64,000 nucleotides of DNA from Listeria welshimeri serovar 6b str. SLCC5334 (GTDB lineage: Bacteria; Bacillota; Bacilli; Lactobacillales; Listeriaceae). Where the stretch lies: the NCBI RefSeq assembly GCF_000060285.1, contig NC_008555.1:1798001-1862000 (forward strand), written 5' to 3'. The notes beneath the pieces are model-generated. The model was not told where the DNA came from and did no database searches. It saw nothing but the letters and a program-made list of their open reading frames with translations. Positions 24,849 through 38,229 of the stretch are shown here, in pieces (within the stretch, counting starts at the first letter, position 1; each line of letters begins with the position of its first letter). The position numbers and the translations under genes are program-made.

Positions 24849-25373
24849 TTATTTTCTAACTTGTTTTATCCAAAAGCCACCATGAATTTGTTTTGGCTCA
24901 GAAGAAACAATAAACGCTCCATTATCAATTTCAATAATTTGTTTATATAATTTCCGTTCATTTTTTCTTTGTGTTAAAATTTCAAGCATCATTCGCTCTC
25001 CGTCCCGACCACTAGCAATCCAACTTGTCACACCATAGCCCAAGTCGCGAATTTGATTAGGTAAATCCAAGTTATATTCTTTTGTGATAACATTTACCGT
25101 AATATACCCTAAAGCAATTCGTTCTTCAATTTTCATTCCCACGATAACCCCAACACCAAAACCAATCGCATAAGCTAAGACGTTTGCTATATTATTTAAG
25201 TTATCTAATACTAAACTGAGCGCCACTACATAAATAATCATTTCAAACACACTAGAAAGCGCGGCTAAGTAACGATACCCTTTCATCGTAAGTAACAGTC
25301 TCACCGTATAAATCGTCACATACAAGATATTCACAACAAAAATTGTCACTACTATAAATAAACCATTATCCAC
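24849..25373 (-). CDS. UPF0316 family membrane protein (DUF2179)
   Basis: A 174-residue protein with three N-terminal transmembrane helices (about 4-26, 33-55, 60-80) and a soluble C-terminal DUF2179 domain (GYGVTSWIASGRDGERMMLEI). The family is widespread in Bacillales without an assigned function; DUF2179 resembles small ligand-binding ACT-like folds. It starts with GTG after GGAGGGG. It has its own promoter and terminator, so it is a single-gene unit between the rRNA operon and pur. Confidence 0.85.
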   Translation of the reverse strand: MDNGLFIVVTIFVVNILYVTIYTVRLLLTMKGYRYLAALSSVFEMIIYVVALSLVLDNLNNIANVLAYAIGFGVGVIVGMKIEERIALGYITVNVITKEYNLDLPNQIRDLGYGVTSWIASGRDGERMMLEILTQRKNERKLYKQIIEIDNGAFIVSSEPKQIHGGFWIKQVRK

Positions 25374-25433
25374 TAAAATACCCCTCCAACTAAAATACTA
25401 CATCCGAACACTTCTATTTGCTAGTCTTTAATT

Positions 25434-25462
25434 AATATAACATCCAAAAAGATAGCTGACAA
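25434..25462 (-). promoter_or_regulatory. Promoter of the UPF0316 gene
   Basis: TTGTCA (25457-25462) and TATATT (25434-25439) on the minus strand are 17 bp apart, about 55 bp before the GTG start and immediately after the rRNA terminator. Confidence 0.65.
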
Positions 25463-25477
25463 AAGAAACACTTCAAC

Positions 25478-25503
25478 AAAAAAAGCCCTAAATAATTAGG
25501 ACT
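25478..25503 (-). terminator. Terminator of the rRNA operon
   Basis: AGTCCTAA pairs with TTAGGGCT (one G-T pair) around TTAT and is followed by seven T, about 10 bp beyond the 3' end of 5S rRNA on the minus strand. Confidence 0.85.
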
Positions 25504-25512
25504 TTTTAAATT

Positions 25513-25628
25513 GCCCGGCAGCGACCTACTCTCGCAGGGGGAAACCCCCAACTACCATTGGCGCAGAGAAGCTTAACTACCGTGTTCGGGATGGGAACGG
25601 GTGTGACCTTCTCGCCATAACTACCAGA
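25513..25628 (-). rRNA. rrf: 5S ribosomal RNA
   Basis: About 116 nt on the minus strand, with the closing helix TCTGGTAGT / GCTGCCGGGC and the internal CACACCCGTTCCCATCCCGA region that marks Firmicute 5S rRNA. It lies about 80 bp after 23S rRNA. Ends are set by helix I and are good to a few bases. Confidence 0.95.
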
Positions 25629-25707
25629 CAATATACAGTTGTTGAAAGATTGCTCTCTCAAAACTAGAGAAGAAAGGGTTCAGTTAGGTAACTTCGTTTC
25701 ATTTTTT

Positions 25708-30433
<4,726 letters not shown>

Positions 30434-30649
30434 ATATAAATTGAATTTGAATACTTATTCAACACCGTGAATAAGATTCCTTGCGTCAAATTGACTTCGC
30501 TAGCAATTAAATTACTAGTTTGTTTTTGTTGAAAACAGCTTTCTGTTTTCTGCCCTGCGATTACCAGTGAGACTTTACGTCTCATTGCTTTCCGTCTTCT
30601 TCTTTGTTCAGTTTTCAAAGGTCAGTTGCTTTGTTAACGCAACTTTTAA
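30434..30649 (-). other. rRNA operon leader
   Basis: About 200 nt between the proximal promoter and 16S rRNA. Near 30605-30625 it holds a boxA-like element (CTTTGAAAACTGAACAAAG on the minus strand), followed by several small stem-loops. This is the normal place for antitermination and 5' processing signals. No coding sequence is supported. Confidence 0.7.
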
Positions 30650-30678
30650 ATCTTACCATAAAGTAAGAATCACGTCAA
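30650..30678 (-). promoter_or_regulatory. rRNA promoter P2 (proximal)
   Basis: TTGACG (30673-30678) and TAAGAT (30650-30655) on the minus strand, spacing 17 bp, about 215 bp before 16S rRNA. Confidence 0.8.
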
Positions 30679-30734
30679 CAACTAATTTTTAAAATGTTTT
30701 TTGATGAATTATCTTGTATCAATTCAGCTTTATT

Positions 30735-30763
30735 ATTATATAATACCTTTTCATTAAATACAA
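30735..30763 (-). promoter_or_regulatory. rRNA promoter P1 (distal)
   Basis: TTGTAT (30758-30763) and a perfect TATAAT (30735-30740) on the minus strand, spacing 17 bp. The -35 lies only about 10 bp after the stop codon of the HD-domain gene, and no terminator is visible between them. Confidence 0.65.
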
Positions 30764-30773
30764 GTGTTTTGAA

Positions 30774-31379
30774 TTAATTATTTAATTCCTTTTCTAATGA
30801 CTGTATAAAATATTGCATAATTTGTTGTTTTTCTATTGCGATGTTTTTAGCTGTTTTTGTGTTTAATCGGTTTGGGATAAGCAACAGTTTGTCGTAAAAG
30901 TGTTGCAATGTGGTGTTTTTTGGATTATCAAGGTTAGCTATTTCTCTGTTATGAGCCCCACCGTATGTGAAGGTTCTAGCTATACCGATTGCTCCGATAG
31001 CATCTAAGCGGTCTGCATCTTGAACAATTTTTTCTTCTATTGTTATTGCTTTTATGGCGTTTTTACCATTTTTGAATGAAACTGCTTGAATGATTCGGAT
31101 GATTTGTTGGATTTGATTAGTTGGCATTTCTTCCGTTTCCATCCATTCGATTAGCGTTTCGGTGGCTTTTGTTTCGTTATTTGTTAGTTTTGTGTCAGCG
31201 TAATCGTGAAAAAGTGCTGCTAGCTCGATAGTAAATAAATCGCCGCCTTCATTTGAGTGGATGTCTTTACTTAATTTCCACACTCGTTTTATGTGTGACC
31301 AATCATGTCCAGTCATTTCATTTTTAAAATGAGATTGCATCCAATTTTTAGCTTCGGTAATTATTTCTTCTTTATTCAT
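30774..31379 (-). CDS. HD-domain phosphohydrolase
   Basis: A 201-residue protein with the full HD metal-binding set: His25 (GHDWSHI), His58-Asp59 (FHDYAD) and Asp121 (VQDADRLDA). It resembles the YedJ/YpgQ group of predicted nucleotide phosphohydrolases; the substrate cannot be told from sequence. It is cytoplasmic with no signal or membrane segment. The gene is divergent from the ABC ATPase gene and reads straight into the rRNA promoter region without a terminator. Confidence 0.85.
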   Translation of the reverse strand: MNKEEIITEAKNWMQSHFKNEMTGHDWSHIKRVWKLSKDIHSNEGGDLFTIELAALFHDYADTKLTNNETKATETLIEWMETEEMPTNQIQQIIRIIQAVSFKNGKNAIKAITIEEKIVQDADRLDAIGAIGIARTFTYGGAHNREIANLDNPKNTTLQHFYDKLLLIPNRLNTKTAKNIAIEKQQIMQYFIQSLEKELNN

Positions 31380-31443
31380 TGTTTTAAGCTCCTTTTTAAT
31401 TCATTTTCATGTACAATGGTAGAAAATAGAAATGGGGTATTCG

Positions 31444-32217
31444 ATGTTTGCATTTGAACATGTTTATTTAAAGCGTGAAAACAAAACTATCTTATCGGAT
31501 ATTAATTGGGTCGTTAATGAGAATGAAAATTGGGCGATACTTGGGCTTAACGGATCAGGTAAAACTACTTTACTTCAGCTTTTGAACGGATATCTTTGGC
31601 CAAGTAGTGGGAAACTTCAAGTGCTCGGGCATATTTTTGGACAAGCGTCTTTGCCAGAATTGCGGAAATCAATTGGGTGGGTTAGCAATGCTTTAGATCA
31701 TCGGTTGAAAGATTATGAGTTAAGTGAACAAATTGTGCTTAGTGGCAAGTTTGCTAGTATTGGTATTTATACGAAAGTGACAGATTCTGAGATAAATCAA
31801 GCGAAAACAATACTTTCTGATTGTGGTGGTGTTTCCCTTATAGGAAAATCTTATAACATTTTATCTCAAGGAGAACGCCAAATTGTTTTAATTGCTCGTG
31901 CTTTAATGGCAAGTCCTAAATTACTGATTTTGGACGAACCTTGTAATGGGCTTGATCTATTCGCAAAAAATCGTTTGCTAGAACGTATCAAAACAATTGC
32001 AGCACTGCCTGAATCACCTACCATGCTTTTTGTTACACATCATACGGAAGAAATCCCCTCCTGCTTTGATAATATCATTTTACTACGTGACGGGGAAATA
32101 ACTCATCACGGAAAAACAGAAAAACTTTTAACAGAAAAAGTTCTGCAAGATTTTTATCAAAAGCCTGTGGAGTTAATTCGAATGCAAGATGGTGCCATTG
32201 CGGTCTATCCAAAATAA
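31444..32217 (+). CDS. Stand-alone ABC transporter ATP-binding protein (YlmA-like)
   Basis: A 257-residue ABC ATPase with Walker A GLNGSGKT (34-41), signature LSQGERQ (140-146), Walker B LLILDEP (160-166) and a switch His (VTHHTEEI). The layout matches the molybdate-type YlmA/ModF group. No permease or binding-protein gene is nearby, so it may serve a membrane partner elsewhere or not be a transporter. I start at ATG 31444; an ATG four codons earlier is possible. The gene is divergent from the HD gene. Confidence 0.85.
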   Translation: MFAFEHVYLKRENKTILSDINWVVNENENWAILGLNGSGKTTLLQLLNGYLWPSSGKLQVLGHIFGQASLPELRKSIGWVSNALDHRLKDYELSEQIVLSGKFASIGIYTKVTDSEINQAKTILSDCGGVSLIGKSYNILSQGERQIVLIARALMASPKLLILDEPCNGLDLFAKNRLLERIKTIAALPESPTMLFVTHHTEEIPSCFDNIILLRDGEITHHGKTEKLLTEKVLQDFYQKPVELIRMQDGAIAVYPK

Positions 32218-32265
32218 ATGAACTGATTATAGTAGGAAAATGAGTATGTGAAGGAGCGAAATGCG

Positions 32266-32628
32266 TTGTATGAAACAATGATTGCAAAAGCTAGTACCCA
32301 CGAATTACTTGATATGAATACTAGTTTGATTTATGGTTCGTTTACTTATAGCGTGGAAGGCGAGCTAATGGATTTGACTGGGCTTTGGATTTCGAATGAG
32401 GATGCATTTATCTTTTACTTAGAAAACGAGGATGTTTACTTACTTAAGAAATTTACTTATAAAGATATCGAGGCTTTAGAACAAAAAATAAGTATTATGT
32501 CAATGACCAAAAAATTGATTTTACGATTTAAAAATAAAGAAAGCTATACATTACTTGTAGCAAACGGCGAAGCAAATGTATTTGCATCTCGGGTAAACGA
32601 ACGCATAGAAAAAGTGAGGCTAGATTAA
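32266..32628 (+). CDS. Small cytoplasmic protein, unknown (possible PH-like fold)
   Basis: About 120 residues, no signal or membrane helix. The alternating beta strands (LIYGSFTYSVEGELMDLTGLW, split here, then AFIFYLENEDVYLLKKFTYKDI) and the final helix are reminiscent of bacterial PH-like (YokE type) domains, but I cannot name the family with certainty. The start is judged to be TTG at 32266, 9 nt after AAGGAG; GTG at 32248 and ATG at 32278 are alternatives. It follows the ABC ATPase by about 50 bp and probably shares its transcript. Confidence 0.65.
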   Translation: MYETMIAKASTHELLDMNTSLIYGSFTYSVEGELMDLTGLWISNEDAFIFYLENEDVYLLKKFTYKDIEALEQKISIMSMTKKLILRFKNKESYTLLVANGEANVFASRVNERIEKVRLD

Positions 32629-32644
32629 CTAGGCTCACTTTTTT
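32609..32644. terminator. Convergent terminator between the small gene and pepT
   Basis: AAAAAGTGAG and CTCACTTTTT pair, with an inner CTAG/CTAG helix and one G/G mismatch. T-runs on both strands make it bidirectional. It overlaps the last codons of the plus-strand gene. Confidence 0.75.
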
Positions 32645-32648
32645 TATA

Positions 32649-33881
32649 TTATTCTTTTTCTTCAAACAAACGTGCTACTTCGATGATTACTTCTGTTGCT
32701 TTTACCATACTTTCTAACGCAACATATTCGAATTTACCATGGAAGTTTTCACCACCGCCAAAAATATTTGGTGTTGGTAGTCCTTTGTAAGAAAGTTGGG
32801 CTCCATCTGTCCCGCCACGAATGGGGCTGATTTTTGGTTCAATATCTAAGTTTCGCATTGCTGCACTAACGATATCTACAATTTCTTTAACAGGTTCAAT
32901 TTTTTCGCGCATGTTATAGTATTGATCATTAAGCTTTAATTCTACTGATCCTTTGCCATATTTTTCTTCTAACTCTTTAGCAACAGTGGCGATATGCGTT
33001 TTTCTCTCTACAAATTTTAGATGATCAAAATCACGAATGATATAGTAGGATTTTGCTTGTTCTACATCACCATTTAAGGAAATCAAATGATAAAAACCTT
33101 CATATCCATCCGTATGTTCTGGTGCTTCTTCTTTAGGAATGCGTGCATCGAATTCCATCGCCATTTTAACGGCATTAACCATTTTATTTTTAGCAGTTCC
33201 AGGGTGAACACTATTACCATTAAAAGTGATTTTGGCTGCAGCTGCGTTAAAACTTTCATATTCAAGTTCGCCAAGTGGTCCGCCGTCCATAGTATAAGCG
33301 TATTTTGCTCCGAATGCTTCTACGTCAAAACGTTCAGGTCCTCTACCAATTTCTTCATCTGGCGTGAAAGCAATGCGAATTTTACCATGTTTTATTTCAG
33401 GATGGTTAATTAAATAATTCATTGCAACCATTATTTCTGTTATACCGGCTTTATCATCTGCACCAAGTAGCGTCGTTCCGTCTGTCGTGATAAGAGTCTT
33501 CCCTTTATATTGAGCTAATTCCGGGAATTGTTTAGGTGATAATACAACATTTAACTCTTTGTTTAAAACGATATCTTTCCCATCGTAATTTTCATGAACT
33601 TGTGGTTGGACATTTTTTCCTGTTAAATCTGTTGCTGTGTCTAAATGAGCTAAAAACCCAATAACCGGAACTTCTTTCGTTGTGTTGGAAGGAAGTGTTG
33701 CCATTACATAACCGAATTCGTCCACAGTAACTTCTTGCATACCAATTTCTTTTAGTTCTGTAACGAGAATGTTTGCCAGTTCCATTTGCCCTTTAGTTGT
33801 TGGACAAACTGTGCTCTCTTCATTCGACTGTGTATCTACTTTTACATATTTTGTAAATCGTTTTAATAATTCTTCTTTCAT
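32649..33881 (-). CDS. pepT: Peptidase T (tripeptide aminopeptidase)
   Basis: M20B-family dizinc aminopeptidase that removes the N-terminal residue of tripeptides in the cytoplasm. 410 residues from the ATG at 33881, which has GGGAGTG upstream; the longer frame adds a segment without ribosome site. Zinc and catalytic residues are visible: His79 and Asp81 (AHLDTATD), Asp142 (GADDKAG) and the Glu pair in DEEIGRG near 176. Confidence 0.95.
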   Translation of the reverse strand: MKEELLKRFTKYVKVDTQSNEESTVCPTTKGQMELANILVTELKEIGMQEVTVDEFGYVMATLPSNTTKEVPVIGFLAHLDTATDLTGKNVQPQVHENYDGKDIVLNKELNVVLSPKQFPELAQYKGKTLITTDGTTLLGADDKAGITEIMVAMNYLINHPEIKHGKIRIAFTPDEEIGRGPERFDVEAFGAKYAYTMDGGPLGELEYESFNAAAAKITFNGNSVHPGTAKNKMVNAVKMAMEFDARIPKEEAPEHTDGYEGFYHLISLNGDVEQAKSYYIIRDFDHLKFVERKTHIATVAKELEEKYGKGSVELKLNDQYYNMREKIEPVKEIVDIVSAAMRNLDIEPKISPIRGGTDGAQLSYKGLPTPNIFGGGENFHGKFEYVALESMVKATEVIIEVARLFEEKE

Positions 33882-33938
33882 TTCTATCACTCCCTTAGAT
33901 TGGTTCTTTTTCATTATAAACTTGATTTTCAAAAAATT

Positions 33939-34469
33939 CTATTCTTGACTGTTGAGTATTGTTTGTAATTGAAGAGTCGTTCGCCAATTGCGTGTTGTCG
34001 TTATCGTCTTTTTATATTCTCCAAGGAAAGCGGGTAATTTTAGTGTATGGATTTGGCCTGAAAAGATATGAATATAGAGGACACGTCCTATTGCCATTAC
34101 TTCAGCTTGAGTATTTTTTTGTTTTGGAATTTGGATGTCTTCCTTGTAGAAAGCTGCCATCCAACGTTCTTCTTTGCCGATTGTTTCATTAGGAAATGGA
34201 TTATTGTTAATAATTTGATTGTAATTTTGTGCGGAAAATACAAATACATCAATATTTAAGTTGAATCTCATGTTAATTACTTCTGTTATTTCGACAGCTA
34301 CTTCTGATTCTGACTGTAAAATAGAATCTAGAACAAGGTTGCCGCTTTGAATATAAGTTATTACATTTTGAAATCCCTCTTTTTCTAAAGCATTTTTTAA
34401 ATCCTTCATATTCACTTTATTTTTACCGGCAACGTTTACTGCTCTTAGTAAAGCGACGTATTTTTCCAT
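33939..34469 (-). CDS. DUF1697 family protein
   Basis: A 176-residue cytoplasmic protein starting with the DUF1697 pattern (YVALLRAVNVAGKNKVNMKDLK), quoted here as MEKYVALLRAVNV followed by AGKNKVNM. The family is common in bacteria and has no proven activity. It lies 57 bp upstream of pepT on the same strand with no terminator between, so the two may be co-transcribed. It is divergent from the exonuclease gene. Confidence 0.85.
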   Translation of the reverse strand: MEKYVALLRAVNVAGKNKVNMKDLKNALEKEGFQNVITYIQSGNLVLDSILQSESEVAVEITEVINMRFNLNIDVFVFSAQNYNQIINNNPFPNETIGKEERWMAAFYKEDIQIPKQKNTQAEVMAIGRVLYIHIFSGQIHTLKLPAFLGEYKKTITTTRNWRTTLQLQTILNSQE

Positions 34470-34550
34470 CTAGTCCCCCCCAATCGTTTAATTATATTAT
34501 AGCATGTCACATACGTTATAATAGAGCTATTAGTGATGGGAGGTCTTTAG

Positions 34551-35306
34551 ATGAAATTAATTTCTTGGAATGTAAATGGACTTCGAGCAGCTGTAAAAAA
34601 AGGCTTTTTGGAGTATTTTGAAGAAGTGGATGCAGATATTTTTTGTTTGCAGGAGACAAAATTACAAGAAGGTCAAATCGAACTGGATTTAAAAGCGTAT
34701 AAGGATTACTGGAATTATGCAGTGAAAAAAGGTTATTCTGGTACCGCGATTTTTACGAAAGTGGAACCATTGTCTGTGCAATATGGCTTAGGGATACCGG
34801 AGCATGATACAGAAGGTCGCGTTATCACCCTTGAGTTTGAAGCGTTTTTTATGGTGACAGTTTATACCCCAAATTCGCAAGCTGAATTAAAACGTTTGGA
34901 TTATCGTATGACTTTTGAAGATGCGATTTTGGAATATATAAAGAATTTGGATAAAACAAAACCGGTTGTGCTTTGTGGTGACTTGAATGTTGCGCACGAG
35001 GAAATTGATTTAAAAAACCCAAAGACAAATCGCAAAAATGCAGGATTCTCGGACGAGGAACGCGCGAAGTTTTCTGCGTTCTTAGATGCTGGATTTATTG
35101 ATAGTTTCCGTTACTTTTATCCAGATTTGACTGATGCTTATTCGTGGTGGTCTTACCGAATGAACGCTCGTGCTAGGAATACTGGCTGGCGGATTGACTA
35201 TTTTGTTGTTTCCAAGCGACTGAAAGACAAATTAGTGGATGCCAAAATCCATTCGGAAGTACTTGGTTCAGATCATTGCCCGGTGGAACTGGAACTTAAT
35301 TTATAG
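34551..35306 (+). CDS. exoA: Exodeoxyribonuclease III (AP endonuclease, ExoA type)
   Basis: DNA repair enzyme that cuts at abasic sites and trims 3' ends. The 251-residue EEP-superfamily protein shows [12 protein letters not shown] at the N-terminus, metal ligand Glu35 (LQETKLQ), [13 protein letters not shown] and the catalytic GSDHCP near the C-terminus. It is a single gene with ribosome site GGGAGG and a strong bidirectional terminator downstream. Confidence 0.95.
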   Translation: MKLISWNVNGLRAAVKKGFLEYFEEVDADIFCLQETKLQEGQIELDLKAYKDYWNYAVKKGYSGTAIFTKVEPLSVQYGLGIPEHDTEGRVITLEFEAFFMVTVYTPNSQAELKRLDYRMTFEDAILEYIKNLDKTKPVVLCGDLNVAHEEIDLKNPKTNRKNAGFSDEERAKFSAFLDAGFIDSFRYFYPDLTDAYSWWSYRMNARARNTGWRIDYFVVSKRLKDKLVDAKIHSEVLGSDHCPVELELNL

Positions 35307-35337
35307 AAAACGAGTTTGCTTCGTGCAAACTCGTTTT
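35307..35337. terminator. Bidirectional terminator between exoA and the LysR gene
   Basis: A perfect 13-bp stem (AAAACGAGTTTGC with its complement) and a 5-nt TTCGT loop, with T-runs on either side. Confidence 0.9.
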
Positions 35338-35338
35338 T

Positions 35339-36220
35339 TTATGTCCTCACTAATTCAGTAATAGATTGAATGGTTTCTTTTAAATAATTGTATTCTTTTT
35401 TCTTCTTCACCATGCCATATTCCACTTGGAAATCTTTAGAAGTAAAAGGTAACACTACCACCTCATTCGTGTTTTCATCCATAATAGAACGTGGCACAAT
35501 AGCAATCTGTGTTTGCAGTAAAATTTCTGGGATTAATAGTTGATTGGAACAAATGTAATGTGTTTTTAACTCCTGAAGCAAATTTGATTTTTGTAAGCTT
35601 TGTGTAAATATTTGATAACTTAAACACGTTTTGTCACCATAAATTAATGGATAGTTTAAAATATCTTTTAAATCAGTTGAGTTATTGGAGGATAGTTCAT
35701 GCCCTTTTAATGCTATCAAAATAATTTCATCCTCAACTATCTTTTCAAATTCTAGTTCAGCAGGCATGTCCTTATTTTCACCACAAAAAGCACAATCAAG
35801 TTCATTGCTTTGAATAAGGTCGGTTAATCTTTTCGTATTTCCCATCTCAAATACAGCATTCATTTTGGGTTTATTTGTTTGAAGCCATTCCATTATTTGC
35901 GGTAATAGTTCTTTAGCGAGCGGTTCGATTATTCCAATTCGGATTTCTCCTATCTGCTCAGTGCCAATTTCTTCTGATACACTAGAAACGCTTTTCCAAT
36001 GATCAATTAAACTATCTACTTCTTTATAAAAAAGCTCCCCTTCTTTTGTCAAAGTTGCTTTCCAACCTCTATCAAATAATGCGAAACCTACTGTCTCTTC
36101 TATTTTTTTAATATGTTTGGTTACATTCGACTGGGAATAACCTAAAAATTCTGCCGCTGTGGAGAAACCCTTTTTCTCTACAACTGCTTTAAATGTAATC
36201 AGTTCAGTAATATTCAACAT
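35339..36220 (-). CDS. LysR-type transcriptional regulator
   Basis: 293 residues with a winged helix-turn-helix at about 14-35 (KGFSTAAEFLGYSQSNVTKH) and a LysR substrate-binding region from about 90 on. The start is set at ATG 36220, 5-6 nt after GAAGGTGG. It is transcribed divergently from a tautomerase/CMD gene pair 105 bp away, the classic arrangement for a LysR protein controlling its neighbour. The inducer is unknown; a small aromatic or keto acid is a guess based on the adjacent enzymes. A similar LysR/tautomerase neighbourhood (yusT/yusQ) exists in B. subtilis, as I recall. Confidence 0.85.
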   Translation of the reverse strand: MLNITELITFKAVVEKKGFSTAAEFLGYSQSNVTKHIKKIEETVGFALFDRGWKATLTKEGELFYKEVDSLIDHWKSVSSVSEEIGTEQIGEIRIGIIEPLAKELLPQIMEWLQTNKPKMNAVFEMGNTKRLTDLIQSNELDCAFCGENKDMPAELEFEKIVEDEIILIALKGHELSSNNSTDLKDILNYPLIYGDKTCLSYQIFTQSLQKSNLLQELKTHYICSNQLLIPEILLQTQIAIVPRSIMDENTNEVVVLPFTSKDFQVEYGMVKKKKEYNYLKETIQSITELVRT

Positions 36221-36261
36221 GCCCACCTTCATTCCTTTTTAGAATAATTATACACCAAAAC

Positions 36262-36282
36262 ATGAATTATCGTTATTATCAT
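36262..36282. promoter_or_regulatory. Candidate LysR operator in the divergent intergenic region
   Basis: An imperfect palindrome with ATGA...TCAT ends and AT-rich centre (21 bp). It overlaps the -35 area of the tautomerase promoter (TATACT at 36291-36296) and lies 10 bp from a TATAAT (36247-36252, minus) for the LysR gene. Position and dyad fit the usual LysR T-N11-A type site. Confidence 0.4.
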
Positions 36283-36325
36283 TTCTATTATATACTTAAA
36301 TTACTCATTAAGGAGGCGATTTTTT

Positions 36326-36712
36326 ATGCCAATTGTAAAAATTTTTTATGGAAAAGAATTCGATGTAGAAACGGTACACAAAATCAACCTAGCTATCCAT
36401 GTTTCTTTAAAGGAATGTTTTCAAGTACCTGAAGATGACACCTTCCAAATTTGGATTCCTACCAATCCAGCCTTTCATTTTATCGACGAAAATTATTTAC
36501 TCACTCATGGAAAAAGAAATGATATGTTCATGTATATCGAAATTTTTTGCGGGCCTGGACGTTCTGACGATCAGAAAAAACAATTGTATGAAATGCTTGC
36601 TTTAAAAGTGGAAAGAGAAACTACTGTGACTAAACAAAATTTATTTATTTTATTAAATGAAGTTCCGCTTCAAAATTGGTCTTTTGGAGAAGGTTATGCA
36701 CAAATGATTTAA
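36326..36712 (+). CDS. Tautomerase family protein
   Basis: A 128-residue protein that begins MPIVKIFYG, so Pro2 becomes the N-terminal catalytic proline after Met removal, the hallmark of the 4-oxalocrotonate tautomerase/MIF superfamily. At twice the length of a single 4-OT unit it fits the two-motif (CaaD/MSAD-like) class. It has a strong GGAGGCG ribosome site and precedes the CMD-like gene by 19 bp, so both form an operon. Likely substrate class: enol/keto acids; the actual reaction is not known. Confidence 0.8.
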   Translation: MPIVKIFYGKEFDVETVHKINLAIHVSLKECFQVPEDDTFQIWIPTNPAFHFIDENYLLTHGKRNDMFMYIEIFCGPGRSDDQKKQLYEMLALKVERETTVTKQNLFILLNEVPLQNWSFGEGYAQMI

Positions 36713-36731
36713 AAAGAAAAGAGGATAAAAA

Positions 36732-37049
36732 ATGGCTAATAAACCTATTGTTGAAGATTTAAGCCCTGCATTCAAAGAGCACTTTTCTAACCTATCAACT
36801 TATACAAATGATATTTTATTTAAAGAGGTATGGTTAGATGAACAATTAGATTCAAAAACTCGAAGTATTGTTACACTTAGTATTTTAGCAGCGCTTGGTA
36901 ATTCAGAACAAATGACTTTTCACTTGGAGACAGCGCGGAATAATGGTGTATCGAAAAAGGAATTAACTAGTTTATGCACACATTTGGCTTTTTATATCGG
37001 CTGGCCTCAAACAATGCTACTAGTGGATAAAATACTGGTTACAGATTAG
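36732..37049 (+). CDS. Carboxymuconolactone decarboxylase (CMD) family protein
   Basis: 105 residues with the CMD helical core: SILAALGNSEQMTFHLETARNNG followed by LTSLCTHLAFYIGWP, given here as two shortened blocks (SILAALGNSEQM; CTHLAFYIGWP). There is no CxxC pair, so it is not an AhpD-type peroxidase; it is closer to gamma-carboxymuconolactone decarboxylases, where the conserved His in FHLE is used. It is the second gene of the tautomerase operon. The pairing suggests a short ring-acid degradation or detoxification branch. Confidence 0.8.
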   Translation: MANKPIVEDLSPAFKEHFSNLSTYTNDILFKEVWLDEQLDSKTRSIVTLSILAALGNSEQMTFHLETARNNGVSKKELTSLCTHLAFYIGWPQTMLLVDKILVTD

Positions 37050-37055
37050 TTCATA

Positions 37056-37088
37056 AAAAAACCCTCACTCAAAAGAGTGAGGGTTTTT
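37056..37088. terminator. Bidirectional terminator between the CMD-like gene and rplT
   Basis: A perfect stem (AAAAACCCTCACTC with its complement, loop AAAA) and T-runs on both strands end the two convergent units. Confidence 0.92.
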
Positions 37089-37092
37089 CAAA

Positions 37093-37452
37093 TTATTTAG
37101 CTAATGCTTTTTTTGCTGAATCAGCAAGTGTGTTGAATGATGCAATATCATTTACTGCTAAGTCTGCAAGCATTTTACGATTAATATCAATACCAGCTAA
37201 TTTTAAGCCGTGCATTAATTTGCTGTAAGAAAGATCTTGCATACGAGCTGCCGCATTGATACGTGCAATCCATAATCTACGGAAATCACGTTTCTTTTGA
37301 CGACGATCTCTATAAGCATATTGGTAAGATTTCATTACCGCTTGGTTAGCTACTTTGAATAATAAATGTTTAGAGCCATAATACCCTTTGGCTAATTTAA
37401 CTATCTTTTTACGACGTTTGCGTGTTACTGTTCCGCCTTTTACGCGTGGCAT
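37093..37452 (-). CDS. rplT: Ribosomal protein L20
   Basis: 119-residue 23S rRNA-binding assembly protein of the large subunit. It starts [16 protein letters not shown], with a very basic N-terminal extension and a globular C-domain. In Bacillus-type operons L20 also represses its own operon by binding the infC leader; the leader here (38230-38459) has the fitting form. Last gene of infC-rpmI-rplT. Confidence 0.98.
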   Translation of the reverse strand: MPRVKGGTVTRKRRKKIVKLAKGYYGSKHLLFKVANQAVMKSYQYAYRDRRQKKRDFRRLWIARINAAARMQDLSYSKLMHGLKLAGIDINRKMLADLAVNDIASFNTLADSAKKALAK

Positions 37453-37491
37453 ATTGTCTACCTCCTAGAATTTACAAAAATGTTGTTTCTC

Positions 37492-37692
37492 TTATTTCAT
37501 TTTAGCGACCATTTGACGAATACGTTTGAAGTCGCCAGCTGATACCATTGCTGATTTACGCAATTTACGTTTTTGTTTTTGGGATTTGTTAGCGAACATA
37601 TGGCTAGTAAAGCCGTGTCTGCGTTTTAATTTTCCAGATCCTGTTCTCTTGAAACGTTTAGCGGAACCGCGGTGGGTTTTCATTTTTGGCAT
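37492..37692 (-). CDS. rpmI: Ribosomal protein L35
   Basis: 66 residues, highly basic, [18 protein letters not shown] at the N-terminus, which is diagnostic. It lies 22 bp after infC and 39 bp before rplT in the usual order. Confidence 0.98.
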   Translation of the reverse strand: MPKMKTHRGSAKRFKRTGSGKLKRRHGFTSHMFANKSQKQKRKLRKSAMVSAGDFKRIRQMVAKMK

Positions 37693-37713
37693 GAATATTT
37701 CCTCCTCAAAACT

Positions 37714-38229
37714 TTACTTTTCATGAAGTGGTGCTAGGACTAAGAACATCGAACGTCCGTCCATTTTTGGTCTTTGCTCAATTGTACAAAGGTCTTCGCA
37801 CGCTTTTGCAAAACGGTCAAGCACCTTCTGACCGATTTCTTTGTGTGTAATCGCACGGCCTTTAAAACGGATAGAGCATTTTACTTTATCGCCTTTTTCA
37901 AGGAATTTACGTGCATTACGTAGCTTCGTATCAAAATCGTGTTCGTCGATTGTTGGACTTAAACGAACTTCCTTCATTACGATGACTTTTTGGTTCTTAC
38001 GGGCTTCTTTATCTTTCTTCTGTTGTTCAAAACGGAATTTACCGTAGTCCATAATACGAGCTACTGGCGGTTTCGCTGTTGGAGCAACAAGCACTAGATC
38101 AAGATTAGCCTTTTCAGCAATTTGAAGCGCATCGATTTTACTCTTCACGCCTAATTGTTCACCGTCTTGGTCGATCAATCTTACTTCACGTGCACGAATC
38201 CCATCGTTTACCAACATGTCTTTGCTAAT
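37714..38229 (-). CDS. infC: Translation initiation factor IF-3 with an AUU start codon
   Basis: 171-residue IF-3 that binds the 30S subunit, checks start codons and blocks early 50S joining. The protein should begin (f)[10 protein letters not shown]. The codon there is ATT at 38229-38227, placed 6 nt after GGAGGTGG, and no ATG, GTG or TTG lies nearby in frame with a ribosome site. AUU initiation of infC is a known self-control device, because IF-3 discriminates against it. Both domains are complete ([32 protein letters not shown]). The operon also has an L20-type leader. Confidence 0.95.
   Translation of the reverse strand: MSKDMLVNDGIRAREVRLIDQDGEQLGVKSKIDALQIAEKANLDLVLVAPTAKPPVARIMDYGKFRFEQQKKDKEARKNQKVIVMKEVRLSPTIDEHDFDTKLRNARKFLEKGDKVKCSIRFKGRAITHKEIGQKVLDRFAKACEDLCTIEQRPKMDGRSMFLVLAPLHEK

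Noticed and set aside
35339..37049. Insertion sequence or prophage edge around the LysR cassette
   Set aside because: No transposase, integrase, terminal inverted repeats or target-site duplication seen by eye; only ordinary terminators frame it.
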